A stretch of DNA of 60,630 nt from Chlorokybus atmophyticus (taxonomy: Eukaryota > Streptophyta > Chlorokybophyceae > Chlorokybales > Chlorokybaceae): NCBI GenBank assembly GCA_009103225.1, contig RHPI01003508.1:225683-286312 (forward strand). The letters run 5' to 3'. The notes under the pieces are model-generated. The model ran no database searches. It was given only the letters and a program-made list of their open reading frames with translations, and was not told where the DNA came from. Made by a program: the position numbers and the translations under genes. Positions 51,721 to 60,630 of the stretch are shown here, one piece after another. Numbering within the stretch: the first letter of the stretch is position 1; every line of letters starts with the position of its first letter.

Positions 51721-52052
51721 TTCTAGTATTTCATCATGTCCCCTCCTTGGGGGTGATCGCGGCGGCCGGGTGAGGGGGGAGAGGAGGTGAGGGATGCTGC
51801 CGGGGCAGGTGGGGAGCAGAGGCGCCGCCTTTATGCTCTCCTCCTAGCTGCTGGCTTGCGAGCTTGTTGCAATTGTTGACTTTCGGCATCAGTTCTATCT
51901 TCAGAACATGGCCTCTCCGCCCAGCTTGGGCGAGGGGCCGCTAGCGGGCGAGAAGGAGATGACGGAATCAACCTCTCTGGTCGTCTCTGCTGACCCCCTC
52001 GACTGCGATCTGGCAAGCCCCCTGCTCGCTAGCTCAACCTAGCACATGGGGC
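51721..52052. other. G-rich intergenic DNA
   Basis: A G-rich strand (gggtgaggggggagaggagg) then mixed GC-rich sequence ending in the dispersed repeat cluster. No gene was recognised. Confidence 0.5.
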
Positions 52053-52320
52053 TTGCAGCCTGTGCCAGTGTTGGCACAAACCGGTTGTGCTAGTACTGGC
52101 ACCTGCCTTTTGGGGCTAGACTCAAATAGCCCCGAAACTGGCACAAACCGGCTTGTGCCAGCAATGGATGCTGACTTACCTGCTGGTAAGTGGCACAAAC
52201 GGTTGTTTGCTAGTACTGGCATGCTAAACATCAAGTAGTCATTGCTGGCACAACAATGGATTTGTGCCATGCTTGGCAGGTAGCACTCGTGCCAGAACTA
52301 GCACATGCTAATCGTATGCC
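52053..52320. repeat. Clustered ctagtactggcacaaac-type repeats
   Basis: Short, partly palindromic units such as ccagtgttggcacaaaccgg, gctagtactggcac and ttgtgccag recur in both orientations. The same units cluster again at 54745-54900. Confidence 0.75.
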
Positions 52321-52967
52321 ATGGGCAATGAAATGTAGTTTATGTGCCAGTACTTGCATAAGAAGTTGCGCATCGGTGCTGAATGGGCGGAGAAGGTTCT
52401 ACTGTCATGTGCCACCAATGAGGCTGCATAGTCAACGTGATGGTATCAATCTGACTGAATTGCTGCTGCACACAAGCATGAAATCACTGTTGTGCAAATG
52501 TAAACAAATATAGCGTTACAAAACTGTAACTTCTATTTCTACTGGTATTACTACTGCAACTACTTCTACAACTGCAGCTCTAGCTCTAGCCTTGTGATGT
52601 CGCAACCAATGGCGAGCAAAACCGCATCAGCTCAAGCTCTGCCGTACCACCATCGCAATCATCAGACGCACAGACCGAGCGCGCACCAACACTAAGCCAG
52701 ACCAATGCATTGTACACCAACTTAGAAGACCAGCAGACAAGCCAACAAGCATACCTACCAATTGAACCCGTCAGAGCAGACCAGTAGCTGATGCTCCGTT
52801 GTGGTGCTGCTTATGTGGACGGGAGCTGCCCACTTGCATTGTGCACAAACTTCAATTCCTGCAAATATGCGTAATGCGATGGAAAAGGGGACCTTTAGCA
52901 ATGTGGTAGTGTGCCCAAGTGATTTGCTGAGTGAGTTTACCTCACTGCTGCAGCATTGTGCTAAGAC
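52321..52967. other. Intergenic, no gene
   Basis: Mixed sequence with a degenerate ACT/CTA trinucleotide stretch near 52530-52590. No gene was recognised. Confidence 0.5.
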
Positions 52968-53035
52968 CAGGTCCAAGACCAGGTATAAAACCAAGTCAAA
53001 GACCCGGCCTAAGTCCAAGTCAAAGACCAGCCTAG
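52968..53035 (+). repeat. Short minisatellite (aagacc/aagtcc units)
   Basis: About eleven degenerate hexamers (aagaccaggtcc type). One frame would code for a Lys-Thr/Lys-Ser repeat, but no gene could be built around it. Confidence 0.75.
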
Positions 53036-53693
53036 GCTCCTCAACCTGAGATCCTCCAGGCCCGTGTGCGCAATCGCCGCGCGTATGCATTTGGTTGCCT
53101 GTTGCTCCTTGAGGAACTTACCTAGTTTGTGCCAAAGCATTCCAACGGCACCTGATAATAACATACCCCATCAGACACTTTGCACATCCAAGCAGCAACA
53201 ACTGCGCTCACTGCTCAAAACATGCATATGACAGTTGCAGGCAGCAATAGCAGTACTTGGCATGCAGTTTAATTGAGCGGAACAGCCACACAACAGATGC
53301 ACAAGTGTGCACGCACACACACACAGAAAGCAACGTACCAGCTGGTCACCAGCCACTCGTGTTGTTGCAAGGGCGTGCTGGACGACTGCGAGCTGGCGTG
53401 CTCGCTCAGCTGTCATGCTGCCGCTGACGCTGCAACGCCAGTGCAGAAGTTGTAAGTGGCAATGCATTGGACAAGAATAACTGTGCTGCAAACTCTTCAC
53501 GATGAAGACAAACAACACAGAGTATTGCCTACTAGCGCTGCCAACTTCCGGCGTTCCTCTTCACGTGGGTGAAAGCAAGCTGCAAGTGCCAGCCGCAGAA
53601 GTCTATAACATACAGTAGCATTACTCACTCTGAGAGGTTGCTTGCAAGTTATGGCCATGTGAAGGTATTGCACGCATAAGCACACCTATGCAT
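53036..53693. other. Intergenic, no gene
   Basis: No recognised gene, RNA or strong repeat. Confidence 0.5.
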
Positions 53694-53859
53694 AGGAGAG
53701 AGAGAGAGGGAGAGAGGGAGAGAGAGAGGGAGAGAGGGAGAGGGAGAGCGAGGGAGAGGGAGAGAGAGCGAGAGGGAGAGGGAGAGGGAGAGCGAGAGGG
53801 AGAGCGGGAGCGGGAGCGCGAGCGGGAGCGCGAGAGAGAGCGAGAGCGCGCGCGCGAGC

Positions 53860-53915
<56 letters not shown>

Positions 53916-53916
53916 A
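53694..53916. repeat. Long GA microsatellite
   Basis: About 220 bp of GAGAGA with interspersed GGGAG and GCGAG units. Chance frames through it give Arg-Glu or Ser-Leu repeats and are not genes. Confidence 0.95.
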
Positions 53917-53984
53917 GCAGCAGCAGCAGCAGCAAGTAGAACGCAGCAAGCTGCCTACTTGCGTCCAGTCGCTGCTGGCATGCA

Positions 53985-54177
53985 GCCTGCAGCGGCTGGC
54001 ATGCTGCCTGCAACACACCGTCATAAACAACCATACGTACATAACATTAACCATTGCTTGCGTCAAGCTGCTCCGCGGAGCAGCTTGACGCAAGCACGCC
54101 AGCAGCGACTGGCATGCTGCCTGTTGCAACACACGGTCGTTGACAACAAACCATACATACACAATGTCAACCATCAC
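53985..54177. repeat. Direct repeat pair around a palindrome
   Basis: A block beginning gcggctggcatgctgcctg (about 53991-54052) recurs as gcgactggcatgctgcctg (about 54104-54172) with moderate divergence. The palindrome at 54056-54095 sits exactly between the copies. Confidence 0.75.
54056..54095. repeat. Perfect 40-bp palindrome
   Basis: Twenty bases starting gcttgcgtcaagctgctccg are followed at once by their reverse complement. It resembles the palindrome at 32414-32453 in length and in its GTCAA and GCTGCTCCGC words. Confidence 0.95.
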
Positions 54178-54183
54178 CCGAGC

Positions 54184-54213
54184 TGCCCGCCCGCCCGCCC
54201 GCCCGCCCGCCCA
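54184..54213. repeat. CCCG tandem repeat
   Basis: About seven tandem cccg units. Confidence 0.9.
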
Positions 54214-54444
54214 GCCTGGTCTGGGCTGTATTGCCGCCAGCGTCTTGGGCTGGAACTCAGGCCTACAACTTATAAGCTTGTAAGTTACAAGCTTGTACCA
54301 GTTGCAAGATACTCTAAGTTTGTAACTTAAGTCTTCGGTAAGAATCGCTAAATATTTGTCTTAACCAATTCGCTCGACATGACTTGTCAGTTAAAAGTGC
54401 TATGATCGGTTAGTCAAATTTAAATTAAATTTAAAAAAACTGCC

Positions 54445-54491
54445 ACTATGTAGGATAAGGACTGACTCACTCAGTCCTTATCCTACATAGT
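54445..54491. repeat. Hairpin with 21-bp perfect stem
   Basis: The arm at 54445-54465 (actatgtaggataaggactg...) is the exact reverse complement of 54471-54491, with a 5-nt loop. A third partial copy of the arm (tatcctacatagt) follows at about 54496. Confidence 0.95.
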
Positions 54492-54744
54492 CCAATATCC
54501 TACATAGTCGGATAAGTGCTGAGACAGTCAGTATGTTATACGGGTCTTTCGGGTCTCGGAAGCTTCTGCCTGGTCTGCCGGATCTAAGCCCTACGGCTTC
54601 ATGCTAGGCTCAAGGTCCAAGGCCTTATATTGATACTGGCAGTGATTTATTCAATTGATTCAAATGACATAGACCACTTAAAGTATTCGTGGTCTAGGTT
54701 TGAGCCAGTAATGGAAAGCGTTGTCCCTCCCATGTCATAAACGG

Positions 54745-54900
54745 CACAGCGTTTGTGCCATTGCAGGTCTGTAATGGCCAGAGCTGTGATGGCACAGTTT
54801 ATGCCAGTATTGGCAGAAGTCTTTCATAGGTTGCCAGTATTAGCACAAAAAGTTTGCGCCAGTACTGGTACGGGTTTGTTCCAGCACTGGCACAAACTCG
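54745..54900. repeat. Second cluster of ggcacaaac-type repeats
   Basis: Same units as at 52053-52320, for example gccagtactggtacgg and ccagcactggcacaaact. The two clusters probably mark one repeat family. Confidence 0.75.
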
Positions 54901-56010
54901 CTAGACCTATGTGTAGGCCGCTGCGATCTCCTCCGGTAGCGGCCTGGCCCGTACGGCTAAAGATGTTAGGCGACCTACCTCTCTCCTTGTTCCAGCCTTC
55001 TGGGGCCACCTCCGGGGGCCCCTTGCCCACAGCTAAATGCTTGTCTTTTCTCACTGTCAATACATTCGCAAGTACTCTCACCCCTTCTATGGAGGGGCGC
55101 GATATTGTGAATGTGCTTATTGCGGCGTCAGCATATGCACCGTGGCATCAATGCCTTTGCACTTGTGCTCTTGTTTTCTCTCTTTCCCGTTTCCACCATC
55201 CCTAATATGCGCATTGGCTTAGCTTTATGCCAATGGCGTAGGCGCTGCTGGTAGTGTTGTTCTAGCTTCTGAGCACCCTCCTTCTGCTGGAGAAGTTCGT
55301 TGCATCTTCTCCACTGCAGCATGTGTGACACTTCTTTTCGTCGCAAATTTTACACGGTGAGTGACGAGAGACTGAGGAACTATTTGATGCCTGACCCTAT
55401 CTGACACTAACGGACCAAACGACTTGGGCCACAAAGGGACTGAATAAACTGCCGGTGCGCATTGTGGACAATAACTAATTGCCGACCGCCGATCGTACAG
55501 TACAGTGGACTATTGCCTACCGGTGATTACGTGACATCAACATATTTTGACGGCCGACCGCCGGTCTTACGGCTTCCGTAATGGCGACCTACATGTAATG
55601 GCAATTAAGTGTATATTCAAGCCCCTAATGGCGGTGGTGGATACCGGTGAGTCGGAGTTGACCCGCGGCCGGCCGTCGGCCGTACATAAGCCGCCGCGGT
55701 GATCAACCTACATTGGCAAGCAAGTGACCATTCAATCTCAACTAAGTCTCTCAAGAGGGACGAGCGATGGCGGCGAGTACCTGTCAGTCCGGTTAGTTAT
55801 ACTCGGCACACTTAATAGAACAATAGTACCATTGCGATGGTACAACAGTCCCATCAAAGTACCCTATACGGCACTCATCATTCAATGGTACAACGGTGCT
55901 GTCGTACCATTTTAGCGGTACGACTGTACTATTGAACTTGAAGACGTTGAGCGTTTAAAATGCATCAGCGTTTTAAACGCTGAACGGCTTCATTTACAAT
56001 GACAGTTGTG
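54901..56010. other. Intergenic, repeat-like, no gene
   Basis: Contains several ccgaccgccg/cggccg-type words (55485-55695) and many GGTAC-containing words (55820-55925), plus a short gcgtttaaaa/ttttaaacgc palindrome near 55950. No gene was recognised. Confidence 0.5.
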
Positions 56011-56240
56011 CGGCGGCGGCGGCGGCGGCGGCACGGTTGGTGAGTTTGTGTAAATGTGTGTACGCGGGGTGGTTGAGTTGCATGTGCATGATGGCGTTAT
56101 GTTAAGTGCAACAGCGCAACCCGCCCTTCTTGCAGGCCAGGACAGGCGGCGGCGGCGGCGGCGGCATGGTAGGTGAGTTTCTTTGTATGCGTGTGTATGC
56201 TGCCGTTGTGTTTACGCCCTTCTTGGCGACCAGGCCAAGC
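56011..56240. repeat. CGG tract with duplicated flank
   Basis: Two (CGG)n runs (about 56011-56032 and 56148-56165) are each followed by ggtgagttt and, further on, by cccttcttg and ggcca words. This suggests an imperfect tandem duplication of about 130 bp. Confidence 0.65.
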
Positions 56241-56365
56241 GGAGGAGGAGCGGCGAGGGCGGCGGAGGAGCGGCGGTGCAGGCGCGGAGGAGTGGAGAGT
56301 GGAGGAGCAGCGGCTGAGTATAAGGGTAGAGTATATAAAGTAGTAATAGTAGTAGCTCAATGTTA

Positions 56366-56366
<1 letters not shown>

Positions 56367-56401
<35 letters not shown>
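56367..56401. repeat. GTA microsatellite
   Basis: About eleven pure gta units. Confidence 0.95.
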
Positions 56402-56569
56402 CTCAATGTAGCTTACATTGTAGCGTAGCAACATGTTACAATGTTATTGTTATTATATTATATTATATTATATATTTGTGAATCAGTCAAGTTATTATAT
56501 TATATTATATATTTGTGACTTGCCGTCTCTCACAGTTGACGACAATCACATGCAGTACCTGCTCGTGAC

Positions 56570-56755
56570 TAAATGGTACCGATAGGTATTGGGGACAGTG
56601 ACGTCAGGTACCTTGAAGGTATCATAAGGTACTCCAAAGGTACCTGATAGTTGGGTACCTCCAAGGTACAGTCGCCGGTACCTTACTGTTGGGTACCGGT
56701 TAGTTAGGTCAAGTCCCCTTTGCTTGACTAATGGGTATTTAACAGGTACCCGTCA
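56570..56755. repeat. Cluster of GGTACC palindromes
   Basis: Eight or more GGTACC or near-GGTACC hexamers occur within about 185 bp, in words such as caggtacctt, aaggtacctg and gggtacctcc. Confidence 0.85.
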
Positions 56756-56950
56756 ATCTAGGTCAGTCCCATTATTAAAACGGCCGCCGACTGATGGTGA
56801 CGGCTGTTATACTCAGGTCTCTGTATCGAGATTACATGTGGACTGAGGTACGACAGTCTAAATGAGTATCCTCAGGTGCACGGCTGTTGCAAATATTTCA
56901 TCGGCCGGCAGGGGAAACAATTTGCAAAGTTATAGCGTGCAAAGAAGCAC

Positions 56951-57776
56951 TTGCTCCGTCCCTGCTACGGACGCGAAGTGACGGCGATGCGATGGGAAGA
57001 AGCTGCAGCATTCCGCTATTGGATATCTTCTCTCGGCATGCGACCAGGACTTCTCCCTTTCGTCCGCGGAGGGGTTCGGAAGTATGGCGTGTTGGGTTCT
57101 GCAATTTCTTCTCCGTCCTCCTCTTCCTCTCCTCCTTTGGACACCTCCACCTCTCGGTTTCGCTTTCTCGCCTTCCCCGCGATGCAGCTTTCGAGCAAGC
57201 TCTCTCTTCGTGTCAAGCAACAAGGTTCGTGGCTTACATACACGGTGGATGTGGTTACCCCATCAACTTCAGCCACATGCCACTTGTGCAAAAAGCTCGG
57301 CCACACACGAGCAAGCTGCCTTATGCAATACCAACCGCAATAACAGGTCCCTCTCGCTGATGCCAGCTCCGCTTTCGTCTGTAGGCCTCGCTGGTCAGCA
57401 ATCTGCGTCTCCTCACGTTGCTGATCCGGGGGCTCTGGCCTCAGCAACTATTGTTTCAATGAGTAGCTCGGCTGGCGGCCTGCCACCTCCCTTAGCCTCG
57501 GCTAAAGATTGGCAGCTGGTTAGCAAGCCAAAACAATCCGCCTCTTTGCCTGCTTTAGCGATAGCTGCGACTGTTGCGGTGACCTCCGTTTCAGTTTCTG
57601 CCCCTCCTCCGCCGCAGCCAGCTGCTCCCATACAGTTGGTGCAGCCCTCACTGTCCAATTGGCTTCTTCAGCAGCCTGACCCCCTCACTTTTCCCAAGCC
57701 GTGGTGCAAGGAGGAAGAGGTGGATGAGGAGAAGGTTGTGCAGACGGCACCAGGTGATGTCATCATACTATCGTAG
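56951..57776 (+). pseudogene. Retroelement gag/ORF1-like block (tentative)
   Basis: One frame (56951-57343) carries a CCHC zinc knuckle, CHLCKKLGHTRASC (57278-57319), preceded by a region with MQLSSKLSLRVKQQG. A neighbouring frame continues after about 57343 with a Pro/Ser/Ala-rich stretch to a stop at 57776. The layout fits a nucleic-acid-binding gag or LINE ORF1 protein broken by a frameshift. No reverse transcriptase is seen nearby. A further open frame (58003-58497) may belong to the same element. Confidence 0.45.
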
Positions 57777-58497
57777 GAACCAGCTTCTGCTGCTTATCAC
57801 CCTACTCATGCATTGCGCAAGCTGCTGGAGGCGGAAGGTCTAAAGGTGGGCGACAAACCCTTTGACACCGTGTTTCTGGTCTCTTGATTGGAAACGGCTT
57901 ACAGCAACACCTCTCGACAGCTTAGCTCCTACTGTCTAACATTGGGCAAGCTTCTGGGATGAAGGTAACGCGTGTTCACCCTCGTTTACTCCTTCGTCTT
58001 CTTTGTCTACGTGGCTTCGTTCTCACTTACGAAAGAGCTTGCACTCGCTGGGCTACCCCCTCAACACGGTGACTGAAGAGCGAGACATGATTGCAGCGAT
58101 GTTCAACATCCTCATCACCCGCGTAGGCGGACGGCGCAAGCATCGGCTCTACTTGCTGCCCACAATCTTGGACATCTCATCCACACTTGTCCCTGTGCCC
58201 GGATTTACTCAGCGTTGGGATATGCTGACTGCGTGGACGGCGTATGTGACAGAGCGAGCAGCCGGCCGCACGAGCACTCTGGGACTGCTCATCTCGAAAG
58301 CCCTGCAGGCGTCGCGCGCTCCCGCTGCTACGCAACTCTCTCCCCCGGAGCAGCCAATGACGGCGCCATCTGCATCCCGCTCTGCAGTGGTAACGTCTCT
58401 TTGTTGTGAAATCGGCTGCGTAGGACTTGCTCTCCCCCCTGGCAGCCCTTCTCCCTCAGCTCGCCCCCCCCCGCTGCCATATTTGCGTCACCAATGA

Positions 58498-58768
58498 AGG
58501 CCAGGCCAGCGTCAGCGGTGTTATCGATCATGGTAGTGTTACACTACCAAGATGGCGAGTGGTGGCTGGGGATAGGCAGGTGTGGCGATGACTCGCCTTT
58601 TCTTTTCGCTCTCGCTACCTCAGCAGCACACACATCACAATTTTGCTAGGCGTTGAGGCACAATTTGCAGCTTTGATATTGTCAGCTGTTCTTGGACACC
58701 TCTCTACAGCTGTGTTGCTGGTCATGTCAATAAAATAGTTGTCAACCATTGTTTGCCAGCATACACAA
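58498..58768. other. Spacer before hairpin, no gene
   Basis: Contains a short ggtagtgttacactacc palindrome (about 58531-58548). No gene was recognised. Confidence 0.5.
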
Positions 58769-58770
58769 CA

Positions 58771-58880
58771 CAGCGGTGCTACAGTCAGCTGCCTTTGACT
58801 CAACTGTAGTACAGTTTGGCAGCTTTTATGGCTGGCCAACTGTACTACACCTAGAGTGGCAGCTACCAGTAGCACCGCTG
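58771..58880. repeat. 110-nt nested hairpin
   Basis: Three sets of arms pair in register: cagcggtgctac (58771) with 58869-58880, agctgcc (58787) with 58858-58864, and gtagtacagtttggc (58806) with 58835-58848. The result is a long stem with small bulges and a short loop, typical of a short MITE or a small-RNA precursor. Confidence 0.8.
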
Positions 58881-60630
58881 CTACGCAATAGCGGCCACAT
58901 CACAACTGCTGTTGGAATGAAGATTTGTGCATGCGAGACAGATTTGATGGGTGCGATACACACTGCGACTAAAACGGTAGCCGTACTGCGTTCAACGCAG
59001 TTGCACGCGCAAATTGCAGTGCAACGCTGCAGCGGGTTTATAACGAGGGGATTTCGCGGTTAACCGGGCACAGGCAAGCTACCCTCGTGTGCTGCTGCTA
59101 CCTTGGTGTCAAGGGCATGCTGGTGTTTGAAAAAACATGCAGCATGCCTGTCCGACGGTGACTAAGGCGGTCGGACACTAAGGCGCCGCCTCGGCGTACA
59201 TAAGCAGTATAGCTTAGTTTCAAGTACATAGGACGGAGACTAATGTGCACACAGTATAGCAGCCACTTACAACACCAATCAGCGGCAACAGTGTCTCAGC
59301 CCCAAGCATGCACACCCACAGGCATGCAGACACTACAAACCACCACCACGCTTGCAAGAGGCTGCTGAGAAACATGCCACGCTACGCTTAACCCAACAAG
59401 CCCAGTTATTGCAAGCAACGCCTCAACCTGTCCATGATATGTCCATGAGATGAAGACTGCTCCTCACCCAGCTGTGGCATGCTCACCGCAGCGGCACGTT
59501 GTCCACCCCGACTGCCCACGCTTGCTTGCTTCTGAGGCATGGCATGGCATGGTGCGGCCCAAGCTCGTGCGGAACAGACAAAAGCGACACACTAGCCAGC
59601 GACAAGTTACTAAGTTAGTGACTCATACCAACGCCACACGCACTGACGGCTTGCACAAACGCCGCAGCGCAGCGCTTTGTTGTCGCCTGATTATCAGTTT
59701 GGAGTTGTTAATCGTATTCCTATTTGGGACACATTCTACGTGCCCAATCAAGCAGCGCAGCAAACATAACGGCTGTAATCATTGCCCAACCGACAATCAT
59801 GATGCGATACACAGCCGTTTAAGGGACTTACGCCGCCATTGTATCATACAATTTGTATGTGGGACTTACAGCCATAATAGCGGGTTTGTTCCTCTGTTAT
59901 AAGAATAATGTTGCACTTGCAATATATCATTCCATCAATGGGTTTGTTCTCTTCGTGCTTATCGTCCACAAGTTTTCGTGCAATAAGAGAGGGTTTTACG
60001 TGTTGGTATGAAGCTTGCTAAAATGCCTATTAGAAGAAACATAAAACATTGCACTTTTAATTGTAAATTTATTTGACTTTTTTAGCTACTAACTCTTGGC
60101 CACAAAAGCGCTCCATTATCTTATTGTGTGTGACGTCAGCGGCTTGATTCTCAAGCATTAAATTTATGGATGAAGATAACCTGTACCTACGAGAAAGTGT
60201 ACCTTCATTGACATAAGACACTACTGATATCGAACATTTATATAACACGTGTTCTTGCAACCACACAGGTGGCAAGCATGACATCATTACTTGTACAATA
60301 TTGCATTGTAGCTACTACTAGTACTAGGATTACTGCTGAGAAGTGCTCTCCGCAGATAGCACGCGACCACATCATCATGCCTTTTATTTATTTATTGGCC
60401 ACGTTCATCATGATGATGGTAGCTGTGACGTTGAGGGCAAACCGCAGCACCTCGACAACCCTCCCCCACCCCTCTCTGCTGCCCAGACGCATACACATGC
60501 ATACGTGTGCACCCAGCTACCCACATATCCACATGACCCACGCGCCCACGCCTGCGCCTGTGCCAACGCCCCAATACGCGCACCTAGACCCAATACACGC
60601 ACGCACAACGGCTCGAGCACGCCCATCCCC
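58881..60630. other. Terminal block without recognised gene
   Basis: Two small hairpins (59114-59148 and 59149-59177, the latter with tgtccgac arms) and otherwise unique-looking DNA. No gene, RNA or domain could be recognised. Confidence 0.55.

Noticed and set aside
52053-52320. CRISPR-like array
   Set aside because: The units vary in length, occur in both orientations, lack uniform spacers, and the DNA is eukaryotic.
53621-54177. Long Ser-Leu or Arg-Glu repeat protein frames
   Set aside because: They are translations of the GA microsatellite; no start context, introns or homology support a gene.

Overview
The window is nuclear DNA of an intron-rich photosynthetic eukaryote, most probably a green alga. 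The evidence is short exons with GT-AG and some GC-AG introns, a plastid-targeted FtsHi-type protein, a PP2C-protein kinase fusion of the kind known from green plants, and introns full of alternating TG/CA sequence and TGCATGC words. TTAGGG-type interstitial telomere tracts occur three times. Genes end in TAA, TAG and TGA, so the code is standard. I cannot name the species.

Layout. From 1 to 9 kb there are repeats, a dead Pif1/Helitron-type helicase, a tRNA-like SINE and a MACPF-domain gene on the minus strand. From 9.3 to 14.5 kb lies a PIF/Harbinger DNA transposon with a Myb/SANT-like gene and a DDE transposase gene in convergent orientation between 21-bp inverted repeats. From 15.6 to 17.8 kb is an intact nine-exon SdiA-regulated (YjiK-like) beta-propeller gene, followed by a fragment of the last exon of RPN13. 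From 18.7 to 27.2 kb is gene-poor DNA with a multi-hairpin fold-back element, SINE copies and a dead Ty3/gypsy retroelement. From 27.3 to 32.5 kb is a decayed copy of the YjiK-like gene followed by the intact RPN13 gene (minus).

From 32.5 to 48.7 kb is the gene-dense core: RPN13 and a PP2C-kinase-C2H2 fusion gene are divergent across about 285 bp, then come a plastid FtsHi-type pseudoprotease (minus), an EndoU endoribonuclease (plus) and a secreted bicupin (minus) with a clear TATA box. From 48.7 to 60.6 kb I find no firm gene. It holds tandem repeats, perfect palindromes, microsatellites, a dispersed repeat family, a retroelement gag-like block and a long hairpin.

The genes do not form one pathway. 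The most notable points are the three-domain phosphatase-kinase-zinc finger protein, the complementary decay of a segmental duplication (each copy kept a different intact gene), the FtsH that kept its ATPase motifs but lost two zinc ligands, and several near-perfect palindromes. Exon boundaries were derived by eye from splice consensus and reading-frame continuity.
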